Part shown: positions 33,877-43,542 of the stretch, one piece after another
Layout of the letters: the number at the start of each line of letters is the position of its first letter
Numbering within the stretch: the first letter of the stretch is position 1
Assembly: GCF_036077095.1 (NCBI RefSeq)
Contig: NZ_CP107960.1
Span: forward strand, 6,014,001-6,078,000
DNA length: 64,000 nt
DNA from: Streptomyces sp. NBC_00376
GTDB taxonomy: Bacteria; Actinomycetota; Actinomycetes; Streptomycetales; Streptomycetaceae
Reading direction: 5' to 3'
Program-made: the position numbers and the translations under genes
Notes under the pieces: generated by a model
What the model saw: only the letters and a program-made list of their open reading frames with translations
The model's database searches: none
What the model was told of the DNA's origin: nothing

Positions 33877-34343
33877 TGGCTACGTCCGCAGTACCTGCCG
33901 CAGTCGACGCGCTGCTCGCGATCCTGCGGGCTGCGCCTGCTCTGGCTGACGCGAGGATCGTGGACGGCCCGCCGTCTGTGAACCTCACCGAGCGGCACCG
34001 CATCTACGTGGGCTGGTCGCCCGGCGCCGATCAGGCCATCGACATTGCTCAGGACTTTGCGTCGGCCGGGGCGCGCACCCGCGACGAGAGCTTCGACATC
34101 GCCTGCTACGCCGAGACCCGGGCGGGCGACAAGGACATGGCCCTGCGCCGAACGGCGGTCTTCGAACTCCTGGCAGCCGTTGAGGTTGCGCTGCGTGCCA
34201 CCGGCGACGCACCCACCGCGCCGACCCTGTCCGGGACCGTCCAGTGGGCGCACCTGACTGCTGGCGGTCTCGTCCAGGAGCAGAGCGACGGCGGGGCCCT
34301 GGCCGGTCTGTCGTTCACCGTGACCTGCCGCGCCCGTATCTGA
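33876..34343 (+). CDS. Tail terminator / minor tail protein (gpU-like)
   Basis: 155 residues; ATG one base into the preceding stop (GTG at 33873 possible). AAVDALLAILRAAPALADAR then beta strands and SFDIACYAETRAGDKD fit the small alpha/beta tail terminator proteins encoded two genes before the tail tube. Assignment rests on position as well as sequence. Confidence 0.65.
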   Translation: MATSAVPAAVDALLAILRAAPALADARIVDGPPSVNLTERHRIYVGWSPGADQAIDIAQDFASAGARTRDESFDIACYAETRAGDKDMALRRTAVFELLAAVEVALRATGDAPTAPTLSGTVQWAHLTAGGLVQEQSDGGALAGLSFTVTCRARI

Positions 34344-34371
34344 TCACCCCACCCACTTGAGGAGTTACGCC

Positions 34372-34590
34372 ATGGCGCGAGTGCGCTACATCGGCGCCGA
34401 GCCGGTCACCGTGCCGGAGCTCGGCAGCAAGACGATCCAGCCCGACGAGGTGGTTGAGGTGCCCGATGCCCGTTTCGAGGGCTACCTCTGCCAGCCGCAG
34501 ACGTGGGAGAGCGTGGAGGAGCCGAAGGCCGATCTGCCTACTCCGAAGAAGATGACGACCGCGGCGAAGGCCGCCTCGAAGGAGGGCTGA
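34372..34590 (+). CDS. Small structural protein upstream of tail tube
   Basis: 72 residues with ATG behind GAGGAG. A beta-rich domain (VRYIGAEPVTVPELGSKTIQ) followed by a Lys-rich end (PTPKKMTTAAKAASKEG). Likely a minor head-tail or tail protein; not recognised. Confidence 0.55.
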   Translation: MARVRYIGAEPVTVPELGSKTIQPDEVVEVPDARFEGYLCQPQTWESVEEPKADLPTPKKMTTAAKAASKEG

Positions 34591-34591
34591 C

Positions 34592-35578
34592 ATGGCGATC
34601 GGTTCCGGGCTCGGTGCCCAGATCGGCATCGCGGCCGAGACGACCTACGGCACGTTCGCCGCGCCGACGAAGTTCATCGAGTTCACGAAGGAAGGGCTTC
34701 AGCTCAAGAAGACCACCGCGCAGTCGGCAGGGATCGCGGCGGGGCGGCTGGTGCCGCTCTCCAGCCGACGTGTGGTAACGCAGCGGCAGGCCTCGGGCTC
34801 GCTGGACATGGAGGTCACCACCAAGGGCATGGGGGTGCTGCTCCAGACCCTGATGGGGACGAGCGTCACCCCGGTCAAGCAGGCCACCAGTGATGCGTAT
34901 CTTCAGGCGCATGTCCTCGCGGACACGGCGGGCAAGAGCCTGACGATCCAGAAGGGCGTGCCGCTCACCACGGGCACGGTGACGCGGAAGAACTTCATTG
35001 GGTGCAAGATCGTCAGCGCGGAGTTCTCGTGTGAGGTCGGCGGGATGCTGACCGCGTCGTTCGAGATCGATTCGAAGGACTGCCAGGAGACGTCCGTCCT
35101 GGCGACCGCGAGCTACCCGACGATGGCCCCGTTCCACTTCGGGCAGATGGGCCTGAAGACTGGCGTGTTCGGGGCCGAGGCGGACCGGTCCGGCATCCGG
35201 AAGGTCAGCATCAAGTTCGAGCGGGGCATGGCGGTGGAGCGCTTCTACGCCGGGCAGTCCGGCACGAAGGCCGAGCCGATCAGCAACGACCAGGTCAAGG
35301 TCACCGGGTCGATCGAGATGGACTACGTCGACACGGTCCTCGATGACCTTCACACCAGCGATGCGGCCACCAGCCTCGTGTGGGCGTTCACCGGCGCCGA
35401 GATCGCCCCCACGTACAACGAGAGCATCTCGTTCAGCCTTCCCGCGATCCGGTTCGACGACGCACCGCCCGTGGTCGAGGGCTTCGACGTCATCAAGCCG
35501 ACGCTCAACTTCACGGGCCTGTACGACGGGACGAATCCGCTGTCCATCACCTACATGTCCACGGACATCACGCTGTAG
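34592..35578 (+). CDS. Major tail tube protein
   Basis: 328 residues. Two related beta-sandwich halves are suggested by GLGAQIGIAAETTYGTFAAP with FIEFTKEGLQLKK, and later EAEFSCEV-like KIVSAEFSCEVGGMLTASFE and TGSIEMDYVDTVLDDL. This matches phage_tail_tube proteins of long-tailed actinophages. It starts 1 bp after the previous stop. Confidence 0.85.
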   Translation: MAIGSGLGAQIGIAAETTYGTFAAPTKFIEFTKEGLQLKKTTAQSAGIAAGRLVPLSSRRVVTQRQASGSLDMEVTTKGMGVLLQTLMGTSVTPVKQATSDAYLQAHVLADTAGKSLTIQKGVPLTTGTVTRKNFIGCKIVSAEFSCEVGGMLTASFEIDSKDCQETSVLATASYPTMAPFHFGQMGLKTGVFGAEADRSGIRKVSIKFERGMAVERFYAGQSGTKAEPISNDQVKVTGSIEMDYVDTVLDDLHTSDAATSLVWAFTGAEIAPTYNESISFSLPAIRFDDAPPVVEGFDVIKPTLNFTGLYDGTNPLSITYMSTDITL

Positions 35579-35592
35579 CAGGGGGTGGCCCG

Positions 35593-36102
35593 ATGGCTGT
35601 CGGCTCTGTACAGATCACTGGCACCGGCCAACTCCTCGAACTACAGCGGCGGCTGCGGGCGGCCGGCCACGAGAACATCCGGGCATCCATGCAGCGGCGG
35701 ACCCGGCGGGCTGCTGAGCCGATGCGTAACGATCTGCAATCCGCGATCCGCGGGCTACAGATCTCGTCTCCCGGACGGTCCGGGCGGGGTGGCGGCCCGT
35801 CGCCGACGACGCGACCTCTGCGAGCGACGATCGCCAGCGCCATTCGGATCAGCGTCCGGGTGTCCGGGAACCCGGGCGCCCGGGTGTGGGTCGACAAGGG
35901 GCGTCTGCCGCCGGACCTGCGCCGGATGCCGCAGGTCATCAACGAGGGCCGTATCCGGCACCCCGTGTACGGGAACCGCAGCAGGTGGGTGACGCAGACC
36001 GCCCCCCCGCTGTGGTGGGACCGAACTGTCAGAACTCACCGTTCGCGCATGGAGCGCGAGATGGCGCGCGTCCTGGACGACGTGCGCCGCCGACTCGACT
36101 AG
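35593..36102 (+). CDS. HK97 gp10-like tail completion protein
   Basis: 169 residues, basic. ITGTGQLLELQRRLRAAGHE, AEPMRNDLQSAIRGLQ, and HPVYGNRSRWVTQTAPPLWW match the HK97_gp10 pattern, in particular HPVYGNR. ATG at the second codon after CCCG with GGGGGTGG upstream. It helps join head and tail. Confidence 0.78.
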   Translation: MAVGSVQITGTGQLLELQRRLRAAGHENIRASMQRRTRRAAEPMRNDLQSAIRGLQISSPGRSGRGGGPSPTTRPLRATIASAIRISVRVSGNPGARVWVDKGRLPPDLRRMPQVINEGRIRHPVYGNRSRWVTQTAPPLWWDRTVRTHRSRMEREMARVLDDVRRRLD

Positions 36103-36110
36103 GAGCAGCA

Positions 36111-36569
36111 GTGATCGTTTCGTACACCCATGAGGATGGCACCGTCGAGGAGGTCTCGACGGACGACCTGTCCGCCGTCGAGTCCGCCGCCGTCGAGTCG
36201 GTCACCGATCTGGAGTGGGACGACGTCGAGCGCGCGCTCAAGAGCCAGCGACCGGGCGCGATGCGGGCCGTGCTGTGGGTCTTCCGCAAGCGGAGCCAGC
36301 CGACCTTGAGGTTCAGTGCGTTCGATGTCCCGGCGTGGAAGCGCCGGCTGAAGGCACGGCTGGAGCGAGAGGAGGTTCTCGACCTCGTCGAGACGCTCCG
36401 CAAGGACGACAAGGACGGCGACGAGGCCGGGTTCGAGGAGATGCTCGGGTACATGCGGACCCTTGCCCATGACCCGGCCGACGTCGACTGGGCCGTGGCC
36501 GAGACGGGCCCAAAAGCCCTGGTGCCGGTGGCCGACCTGCCGTCGGAGGGATCCGCGGCAGCATCCTGA
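36111..36569 (+). CDS. Tail assembly chaperone, short form (gpG-like)
   Basis: 152 residues from a GTG behind AGGAGCAGCA. Acidic, helical protein containing VLWVFRKRSQPTLRFSAFDV, the usual look of actinophage tail chaperones. Codons 133-135 read GGC CCA AAA, a CCCAAAA slip site that would give a longer form. It lies immediately before the tape measure gene, as expected. Confidence 0.85.
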   Translation: MIVSYTHEDGTVEEVSTDDLSAVESAAVESVTDLEWDDVERALKSQRPGAMRAVLWVFRKRSQPTLRFSAFDVPAWKRRLKARLEREEVLDLVETLRKDDKDGDEAGFEEMLGYMRTLAHDPADVDWAVAETGPKALVPVADLPSEGSAAAS

Positions 36570-36709
36570 CGTACCGGTGGCTGCTCGCCCACCACCTGCA
36601 CCTCACCCCGCGGGACATTGATCAGCTGTCCCGTGAAGAGCTCACCTCCGCGATTGCGTGGGTCACCCGCTACCAGGCCGATCTGGCTCGCACCGCCGGA
36701 GGTGAGTGA
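36509..36709 (+). other. -1 frameshift site and extension giving gpGT-like long chaperone
   Basis: CCCAAAA (36509-36515) is a canonical heptamer in the frame of the short chaperone. Slipping back one base opens a frame without stops to the TGA at 36707-36709, adding 64 residues (ILTYRWLLAHHLHLTPRDID is within it) and giving a 199-residue fusion. The end overlaps the tape measure ATG. Same arrangement as lambda G/GT. Confidence 0.8.
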
Positions 36710-39700
36710 TGGCGTCCACGACGATGACGTTCACGCTGGAGGGCCGCGACCGGCTGTCCCGCGTGCTCGACAACGCGGGGAACTCGGCGGCCAAGCTGGA
36801 GGCCAAGTTGGGCCTGGCGTCGGCGGCAATCCCTGCCGCTGCAGCGCTGGCCCCGCTGGTCGCGCAGACCGGCGCCGCTGCGGTCGCGGTGGCCGCTTTC
36901 GGGGCGGCGATCATCCCGCAGGTGATGGCGCTGGGTGAGGCGTCGCAGGCGCAGAAACAGTACGAGGACGCCGTGGCCGAGGGCGGGAAGGCGTCGGATG
37001 CTGCGGTCAAGGCCGAGCTTGCGTATCAGCGGCAACTCGCGAAGATGCCGGCCGCGACACGTCAGGCGTCGGCTGCACTGTCGACGCTGAAGGACGGGGT
37101 CACGGACTGGTCTGATGCCCTGGCGAAGGACACCATGCCGGTGTTCACGAAGGGCCTGGCGGTGGCGGGCGGTCTGCTGCCGAAGCTGACGCCGATGGTG
37201 AAGGGCGCATCGGTCGAGCTGGACCGGTTCATGACCGTACTCGGCGGCGGCATCTCCATGCCCGGATTCGACGCGGCCATGGACAAGTTCAGCGCCTTCG
37301 CCACCGGGTCGCTGAAGCGGGCCAACGATGGGCTGATCCACCTGACCCGCACCCTCGGCGACGGGCAGGTTGGCAGCGGCCTCGCCCAGTTCATGGACTA
37401 CGCCCGCGATCAGGGCCCTCTCGTCGCCGAGACGTTCCGCAGCATCGCGTCGGCGGTCCTGAACATCCTGACTGCCGCTTCCGACGTGGGTGTCGGCGTG
37501 CTCCAGCTCGCCAACGCGTTCGCCAAGGTCGTGGCTGCGCTGCCGCCCGGATTCATCACCACGATGTTCCAGGCTGCTGTGGCGATCCGGGCCATCAAGC
37601 TGGCGATCAGCGGTGTGCAGTTGGCGGCTGGTGCGTTCGTGCTGGTTCGTGCTCAGATCATGGCGGCTGGCACTGCGGCGATCGGCGCGTCTGGGGCGAT
37701 GGGTACGCTGCGGGCTGCGTTCCTGGGCATGTCCCGGTCGGCCCGGGTCGCGGTCGCGTCGACCGGTATCGGGCTGCTGGTCCTCGGCCTGATCAAGTTG
37801 TCGTCGATCGGGAAGTCCGCGCCGCCGGACGTCGACCGGCTGACGACGTCGCTAGGGAATCTCGCCCGGACTGGCAAGGTGACCGGTGAGGCGGCGAAGG
37901 CTTTCGGTAAGGATCTCGGTGGACTGGCCGACTCGCTGCGCGTCCTGTCTCGGCCGTCGAACCTCGATGCCACTCAGCAGTTCCTGACGTCGCTGATCGG
38001 CATGGACTCGACGCCGGTCAAGGAAGCGAAGGAAGACCTCGAAGCCGTCGACAAGGCCCTGGCCGGTTTGGTCCAGGGCGGCAAGTCGCAGCTCGCTTCA
38101 GCTGCGTTCGACAAGCTGGCCGCAAGCATGAAGAAGAACGGCATGTCGGCGGCCGAGCTGCGCGACAAGCTCGACGGGTACAAGTCGGCCCTGGCGGACC
38201 AGGCGTTCGAGCAGCAGCTGGCTGCCGCGTCGATGGGCCTGTTCGGTGCTCAGGCACAGCAGGTTCAGGCGAAGCTGGACGCGCAGAAGGCCAGCGCGGA
38301 CGGGCTGCGGCAGAGCATCAGCGCGCTGAATGATTCGCACCGCCAGGGTCTCGGCGGCATGATCGGCTTCGAGGCTGCGATGGACGCCGCCACCAAGGCG
38401 ATCAAGGGCAACGAGAGCGCCCTGAGCATGTCGGGCGGGCAGCTCAACCTCACCAGCGAGAAGGCCCGTACCGCCGCTACCGCGCTCAACGACCTCGCGG
38501 CGAAGACCGATGAGGCGGCGGCGCAGGCCCGGCAGTCCGGGGCGTCGTGGGAGAAGGTCAACGGAATCTACGCCCGAGGCCGTGCGCGGCTGATCGAGTC
38601 GGCCGACGCGATGGGCCTCAACCGGGAGCAGGCCCGCCGGCTGGCCGACCAGATCCTGCGCACCCCAGACAAGACGGCACGCCTGAAGGGGAATCTGGAG
38701 GACCTGCAGGCCAAGCTGTCGTCCGCGAAGTCCCAGCTGGCGAAGGTGCCAGACTCGCGCAAGGCGGCGATCCGGGCGCAGATCTCGGACCTGCAGGAGA
38801 AGGTCCGGCAGGCCAAGGCCGCGCTGGCCACGGTCCAGGACAAGACCGTCAGCGTCATGGTCAACTACCGGTCCAGCCAGAACCCGTCCAGCTTCGCGAA
38901 GAGCATCGGCGGCTACGCGACGGGTGGCCGGCCGACGCCGGGCGAGTGGGCGTGGGTCGGCGAGCAGGGCCCCGAGCTGGTCCAGTTCAAGGGCGGGGAG
39001 ACCGTCTACGACCACGGCACATCGATGGGCATGACGTCGCCTCTGGCTGCTGCTGGTCAGGATGCTGGACGTGGCCTGTCCGCCGGGATGGTCGGGTCTA
39101 CGGCCGGGGTGGAGGCGTCTGCTCGGCGCATGGCGGCTGCGGTGACGGCTGGTGTGCGCGCGGAGCTGGAGATCGCGTCTCCGTCTCGGAAGATGAAGGC
39201 GCTCATGGCCGATGTCGGCAAGGGCATCATCATCGGCCTGACCGGCACCAAGGCCAAGATCAGCGCGACGGCAAAGGATCTGGTCAAGGACATCTGGAAG
39301 GCGTGGGAGGGCGTCAAGACCAGCAAGGATTCCCGGCTGGTCCAGATGGTCAACCGGGACACGGCCAAGCTCCAGAAGCTGGCCACGAAGCGGGACGCGC
39401 TCGCGCAGAAGATCGCGGGGGCGAAGAAGTACGCCGCCGAGTGGACGGCCACCGCCCGAGAGGACGCGTCCCTGTCCGGCCTCGGGATCGAGGAGGGGCA
39501 AGTCACGGCTGGCAGTATTCAGGCCGGGCTGGCGGAGAAGCTGGCGAAGATCAAGCAGTTCACCAACTACATCCAGATCCTGGGCAAGCGCGGCCTTGCG
39601 AAGTCGATGCTGAAGCAGATCTTGAACATGGGACCGGAGCAGGGATACGCCTATGCTTCAGCGCTGGCCGGGGCGTCAAACTCCACCCTGAAGCAGATCA

Positions 39701-40206
39701 ACAGCCTCCAGTACTCGATCAACTCCACGACGGACAAGCTCGGCAAGACCGGCGCCGACGTCATGTACGACAGCGGCAAACAGGCAGGGAAGGGCTTCCT
39801 CACCGGGCTGACCAGTCAGCAGAAGGCGATCGAGGACCAAATGGTCAAGATCGCGAAGGGGATGCAGAAGGCCATCAAGAAGGCCCTCGGCATCAAGTCC
39901 CCGTCGCGCGTGATGGCGGAGCTCGGCCGGTATTCCACCGAGGGTCTGGCCGTGGGGCTGACTGAGCGGATGCCGGTCCTCGACCGTGCCCTCGGTGCGG
40001 TCACTGACCGGGTCGCGTCCGCGCAGCCGGTCATCGGCCGGCCCGCGGTCGTCGGCGGCGGATCCCCGGGCGGGGTCACCACCGTCAACGTCACGTTCAC
40101 CGGGCTGGTTACCGACCCGATCGGTACCGCCAAGCAGATCCAGCAGGTCATGGCCGAGTACGCCCGGACTACCGGGCAGCCCGTAGTGCTGGGGAGGATC
40201 GCATGA
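36709..40206 (+). CDS. Tail tape measure protein
   Basis: 1165 residues with ATG behind GGAGG. Long helical parts, hydrophobic segments around residues 40-75 and 230-370 (VAVASTGIGLLVLGLIKL), several coiled coils (LQAKLSSAKSQLAKVPDSRK), and the marker GGYATGGRPTPGEWAWVGEQ near residue 745 then GPELVQFKGGETVY, common in actinophage tape measures. KKALGIKSPSRVMAELGRYS lies near the end. Its length implies a tail near 175 nm. Confidence 0.92.
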   Translation: MASTTMTFTLEGRDRLSRVLDNAGNSAAKLEAKLGLASAAIPAAAALAPLVAQTGAAAVAVAAFGAAIIPQVMALGEASQAQKQYEDAVAEGGKASDAAVKAELAYQRQLAKMPAATRQASAALSTLKDGVTDWSDALAKDTMPVFTKGLAVAGGLLPKLTPMVKGASVELDRFMTVLGGGISMPGFDAAMDKFSAFATGSLKRANDGLIHLTRTLGDGQVGSGLAQFMDYARDQGPLVAETFRSIASAVLNILTAASDVGVGVLQLANAFAKVVAALPPGFITTMFQAAVAIRAIKLAISGVQLAAGAFVLVRAQIMAAGTAAIGASGAMGTLRAAFLGMSRSARVAVASTGIGLLVLGLIKLSSIGKSAPPDVDRLTTSLGNLARTGKVTGEAAKAFGKDLGGLADSLRVLSRPSNLDATQQFLTSLIGMDSTPVKEAKEDLEAVDKALAGLVQGGKSQLASAAFDKLAASMKKNGMSAAELRDKLDGYKSALADQAFEQQLAAASMGLFGAQAQQVQAKLDAQKASADGLRQSISALNDSHRQGLGGMIGFEAAMDAATKAIKGNESALSMSGGQLNLTSEKARTAATALNDLAAKTDEAAAQARQSGASWEKVNGIYARGRARLIESADAMGLNREQARRLADQILRTPDKTARLKGNLEDLQAKLSSAKSQLAKVPDSRKAAIRAQISDLQEKVRQAKAALATVQDKTVSVMVNYRSSQNPSSFAKSIGGYATGGRPTPGEWAWVGEQGPELVQFKGGETVYDHGTSMGMTSPLAAAGQDAGRGLSAGMVGSTAGVEASARRMAAAVTAGVRAELEIASPSRKMKALMADVGKGIIIGLTGTKAKISATAKDLVKDIWKAWEGVKTSKDSRLVQMVNRDTAKLQKLATKRDALAQKIAGAKKYAAEWTATAREDASLSGLGIEEGQVTAGSIQAGLAEKLAKIKQFTNYIQILGKRGLAKSMLKQILNMGPEQGYAYASALAGASNSTLKQINSLQYSINSTTDKLGKTGADVMYDSGKQAGKGFLTGLTSQQKAIEDQMVKIAKGMQKAIKKALGIKSPSRVMAELGRYSTEGLAVGLTERMPVLDRALGAVTDRVASAQPVIGRPAVVGGGSPGGVTTVNVTFTGLVTDPIGTAKQIQQVMAEYARTTGQPVVLGRIA

Positions 40207-42518
40207 CGCGCGTGACCGTAGAGGCCGCATTCGGTACGTCGCTGGCCCAGGCATCCGTCACAGAAGGGACCTGGACAGACATCACTCAGTACACCGATGT
40301 AATGAGTGCTGGCATCTCCATCACCCGAGGGGCGGAGAGCGAGCTGTCACAGACGCAGGCGGGCACCTGCACCCTGCGTCTGGACAACACCGATGGCCGG
40401 TTCACCCCGGGCAATTCAGGATCTCCGTACTACCCGAACGTGATCGACTCGGTGCCCATCCGGATCAACGTCGCCACCGCCGACACGAACTACGTGCGGA
40501 ACCCGAGCTTCGAGGGTGGCAGCCTGAATGCGTGGACCTGGTCGCAGGCCGAGATCGCACCGGTCGGATCCCCGGTCCAGTCCGGGACACGAGCGGTCCG
40601 CGTGACCTGGAACACCGCTGCCGCCGATGCCTACTTCACGACGACCGTGTACGGGCTGACCATTGGTGCCACGTACACGGCCAGCGTGTACGTATGGGTG
40701 GCGGCCGGAGATGTCGCAGTCCGGCTGAGTATGGGCAGCACCCTGTCGGCCGCCTCGCCAACGGCCGGGGCGTATGCCCGGTTGGTGGTGACGTTCACGG
40801 CGACCGCCTCGGTGATGCCACTGCGCGTGGTCCCGGCGTCCAGCCCTGCCGCAGGGAACAAGGTGTACGTCGATGCTGTCCAGGTCGAGGCCGGTGGTAC
40901 GGCCGGTACGTTCTCGTCGACCGGCGCGCAGCTGCACCCGCGGTTCTGGGGGCTGGTGAACCAGTGGCCCGTGCAGTGGGAGGGGCTCTATTCCACGGTC
41001 ACCGTGACCGCGACAGATGTGTTCGCGGTGCTGTCCCGGGCGGAACAGCAGATGCGGCCCATGCTCGTGCAGGAGACGTTGGTCTGGACTCCTCAGGCGT
41101 ACTGGCCTATGGACGAGCCAGCCGAGTCTGTCTCGGCGGGCGACGAGTCCGGCCGGGTCGGCCCCTTGTCCCTGGACACTGTTCAGGCCGGGTCAGGTGG
41201 TGGGACGCTGGCGTTCGCTGGTGGGGCGGCCCCGCTGGGCTTGGATGGTGCTCCGCTGTTCACTCCGGCGACGGCGTCCACCGGAAAGTACCTGCGGGGC
41301 GCAGCTGGCCCGGACTTCCGCAGCGGATCATCGACCAGCTTCCTGGCTGAGGCGTGGATCTCCACCAGCACCGCGGGACGCGCCTTCCTCGCTCTGTCGA
41401 GCACCGGAGGCGACGCCTACGTACTGCTGTCCCTCGCAGCCGGGACCGGGTACCTGACGGTGGAAACTAAGCTGCCGGACTCCTCGGCAGTGGTCACGAC
41501 CGTGGGGGCAGTGTCCCTTGCTAACGGGACCCTCCACCACGTGATCTACGACAGCGCCGTGCAAGAGGTGTACATCGACGGAGTCAGCATCGGCTCCTTC
41601 AGCGCGATACAGCAGGTGGGCGACCTGTCCCTTGTCACAGTGGGGGGTACCCATCTGGGCGGCAGCCTGTGGGCAGGGTCCGTCAGCAACGTCGCCCTGT
41701 ACACCAACCCGATCATGAATGGTGGTCTGCTGGTCAGTCACTACACGTGCGGGACCACGGGATTCGCCGGGGAGACTGCGGACGAGCGCGCTCTGCGTCT
41801 CTCCAACTACCTGGGCATCAACTACGGTGACCGCGGCTACTTCACTACGGGCATTGCGCATCAGGCGGCCCTCGGCTCCACAGGGCTGGATCACCTGCGG
41901 GAGGTCGAGGCGACTGAGGGCGGGGTCCTGACTGCGGACCGGGATTACCCCGCGATCACTCTCCGGGCCCGCAGCACCCAATACAACCCAACCGCGGCAT
42001 TCAGCCTGTCATACCCCGACCTGGAGACGGGCGACGTAACCCTGGCGTACGACACGCAGAAGGTCATGAACACGGTGCTCGTGACGCGGCCGGGGGGTGC
42101 CACGCAACGAGTCGTCCATGCCGGGTCCCGTGCCGTCCGCGGACCGATCGGCCGGACCGTCGACACGCTGGCCACCAGCGACCTCGTCACCACCGATCTG
42201 GGGAACTGGCTGCTGCAGCGGTACGCAGAGCCGAGACCGGAGCTGCGGAACGTGGCCGTGCAGGCGTTCACCATGGGCACCGCCATGTACCGGACGCTGA
42301 TGACGGCCGATGTCGGCACGGTGGCCACAGTGACCTCTCTGCCCTCACAAGCCCCGTCCGCGGCCATGACGGTCACGGTCGAGGGCTACACCGAAACGAT
42401 CCGCCACAACGACCACCAGATCTCATTTCACACGTCGTCGACCGCCACCACGTCGGTGTGGGTCCTTGACGATCCCGTGTATTCCGTGCTCGGGTCCACG
42501 ACCCGCCTCGCCTACTAG
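40203..42518 (+). CDS. Tail tip / baseplate protein with two carbohydrate-binding-like domains
   Basis: 771 residues. The N-terminus (SAGISITRGAESELSQTQAG, then CTLRLDNTDGRFTPGN) is a distal-tail-like opening. Residues about 97-240 form a CBM_4_9-like jelly roll (NYVRNPSFEGGSLNAWTWSQ ... YVDAVQVEAGG). Residues about 375-515 look like a LamG/concanavalin fold (AEAWISTSTAGRAFLALSST, VQEVYIDGVSIGSF, SVSNVALYTNP). The C-terminus is a beta-rich tail-protein domain. The two inserted modules probably bind cell-wall or surface glycans during adsorption. Confidence 0.8.
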   Translation: MTRVTVEAAFGTSLAQASVTEGTWTDITQYTDVMSAGISITRGAESELSQTQAGTCTLRLDNTDGRFTPGNSGSPYYPNVIDSVPIRINVATADTNYVRNPSFEGGSLNAWTWSQAEIAPVGSPVQSGTRAVRVTWNTAAADAYFTTTVYGLTIGATYTASVYVWVAAGDVAVRLSMGSTLSAASPTAGAYARLVVTFTATASVMPLRVVPASSPAAGNKVYVDAVQVEAGGTAGTFSSTGAQLHPRFWGLVNQWPVQWEGLYSTVTVTATDVFAVLSRAEQQMRPMLVQETLVWTPQAYWPMDEPAESVSAGDESGRVGPLSLDTVQAGSGGGTLAFAGGAAPLGLDGAPLFTPATASTGKYLRGAAGPDFRSGSSTSFLAEAWISTSTAGRAFLALSSTGGDAYVLLSLAAGTGYLTVETKLPDSSAVVTTVGAVSLANGTLHHVIYDSAVQEVYIDGVSIGSFSAIQQVGDLSLVTVGGTHLGGSLWAGSVSNVALYTNPIMNGGLLVSHYTCGTTGFAGETADERALRLSNYLGINYGDRGYFTTGIAHQAALGSTGLDHLREVEATEGGVLTADRDYPAITLRARSTQYNPTAAFSLSYPDLETGDVTLAYDTQKVMNTVLVTRPGGATQRVVHAGSRAVRGPIGRTVDTLATSDLVTTDLGNWLLQRYAEPRPELRNVAVQAFTMGTAMYRTLMTADVGTVATVTSLPSQAPSAAMTVTVEGYTETIRHNDHQISFHTSSTATTSVWVLDDPVYSVLGSTTRLAY

Positions 42519-42525
42519 GAGTCGC

Positions 42526-42978
42526 ATGCCCGCCGTCATCAAGGTCGTTCGCGCCGAGGCGTTCTACCTTCCTCCGCCGACCGAACCGGTCGACCTCTGG
42601 GACGACGTACCGGCCGCTGAACGGGTCTTCCGGTGGATGGAGTACCGCATGCAGCGCCGCGTGCTCCTGCCGGACTCGGACACCGGGGACACCTACTACG
42701 CGCGCGTCAACCAGAACCGGTGGATCGCTGACTGCTCGTGCGGGTCCGCACAGGTGGTCAGCCCGACCGACCCCCGCTACGGGTGTACCGAGTGCGGCTG
42801 GGGATGGTGCGCGCTGATCTTCCCCGACGACGTCGCCGCGGTCGAGGCCGCGCTGCTGACGCAGCCGAAGCCATACCTGCGGAACTGGTGGCATGACGCC
42901 GACCCGGCCAATCCGTCACCGCCGGTCGTTCCCGACCCGCCGACCGACCCGCCGACCGAGCCCACCCCGGAGGTATAG
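42526..42978 (+). CDS. Minor tail protein with zinc-ribbon and Pro-rich tail
   Basis: 150 residues, ATG behind AGGAGTCGC. CSCGSAQVVSPTDPRYGC followed by TECGWGWC forms four-cysteine metal site in the middle; the end repeats PPTDPPTEP. It lies between tail tip and fibre genes. Family not recognised. Confidence 0.6.
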   Translation: MPAVIKVVRAEAFYLPPPTEPVDLWDDVPAAERVFRWMEYRMQRRVLLPDSDTGDTYYARVNQNRWIADCSCGSAQVVSPTDPRYGCTECGWGWCALIFPDDVAAVEAALLTQPKPYLRNWWHDADPANPSPPVVPDPPTDPPTEPTPEV

Positions 42979-42980
42979 CG

Positions 42981-43481
42981 ATGACGTTCGCCCCCCGTAC
43001 CTGGGTCGTCGGTGAGGTCGTGACCGGGGCCGTCATGAACCAGGAAATCCGCGACCAGTTCAACTCGATGTTCGACACCTGGACAGGCTGGACTCCGACA
43101 TGGACGGCAGCCACCACGAACCCAGCCCTCGGCAACGGGAGCATGACCGGCCGGTACATGAAGTGGGGCCGCACCTGCATGGTGAATTTGGAGCTCACGA
43201 TGGGCTCCACTACCACCTACGGCGCCGGTGTCTGGAGTTTCTCGCTGCCGTTCACTGCCGCGTCCGCGGTGGGATCGCGTGTTGGAATGGCCCAAGCGCT
43301 CGGCGGGTCCAACAGGGCTGCTGGGCAGCTCATTGTGGCGCCGGCCGCGACCACGTTGACGTGCTTCTTCCCTGCCAGCACGAGCGTGAGTTTCCTGTCC
43401 AACAACGGGGCAACGAACCCGTTTACCTGGGCGGCCACTCATCAGCTCCGTGCCTCGTTCACCTACGAGACCGCCACCTGA
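42981..43481 (+). CDS. Putative tail fibre / receptor-binding protein
   Basis: 166 residues. N-terminal WVVGEVVTGAVMNQEIRDQF is the tail-attachment segment often found at the start of actinophage fibre proteins, followed by a beta-rich domain (YMKWGRTCMVNLELTMGSTT; FSLPFTAAS). It starts 2 bp after the preceding stop and would be the last structural gene. Confidence 0.7.
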   Translation: MTFAPRTWVVGEVVTGAVMNQEIRDQFNSMFDTWTGWTPTWTAATTNPALGNGSMTGRYMKWGRTCMVNLELTMGSTTTYGAGVWSFSLPFTAASAVGSRVGMAQALGGSNRAAGQLIVAPAATTLTCFFPASTSVSFLSNNGATNPFTWAATHQLRASFTYETAT

Positions 43482-43495
43482 CCCCCTGATCTTCC

Positions 43496-43521
43496 GAGCC
43501 CCGAGCCGTTGGCCGGGGCTC
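43496..43521 (+). terminator. Hairpin between tail and lysis genes
   Basis: GAGCCCCG (43496-43503) pairs with CGGGGCTC (43514-43521) around 10 nt. It may end or weaken structural transcription before the lysis cassette. Confidence 0.55.
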
Positions 43522-43542
43522 TTCGCATGTCTGGAGCCCCCT

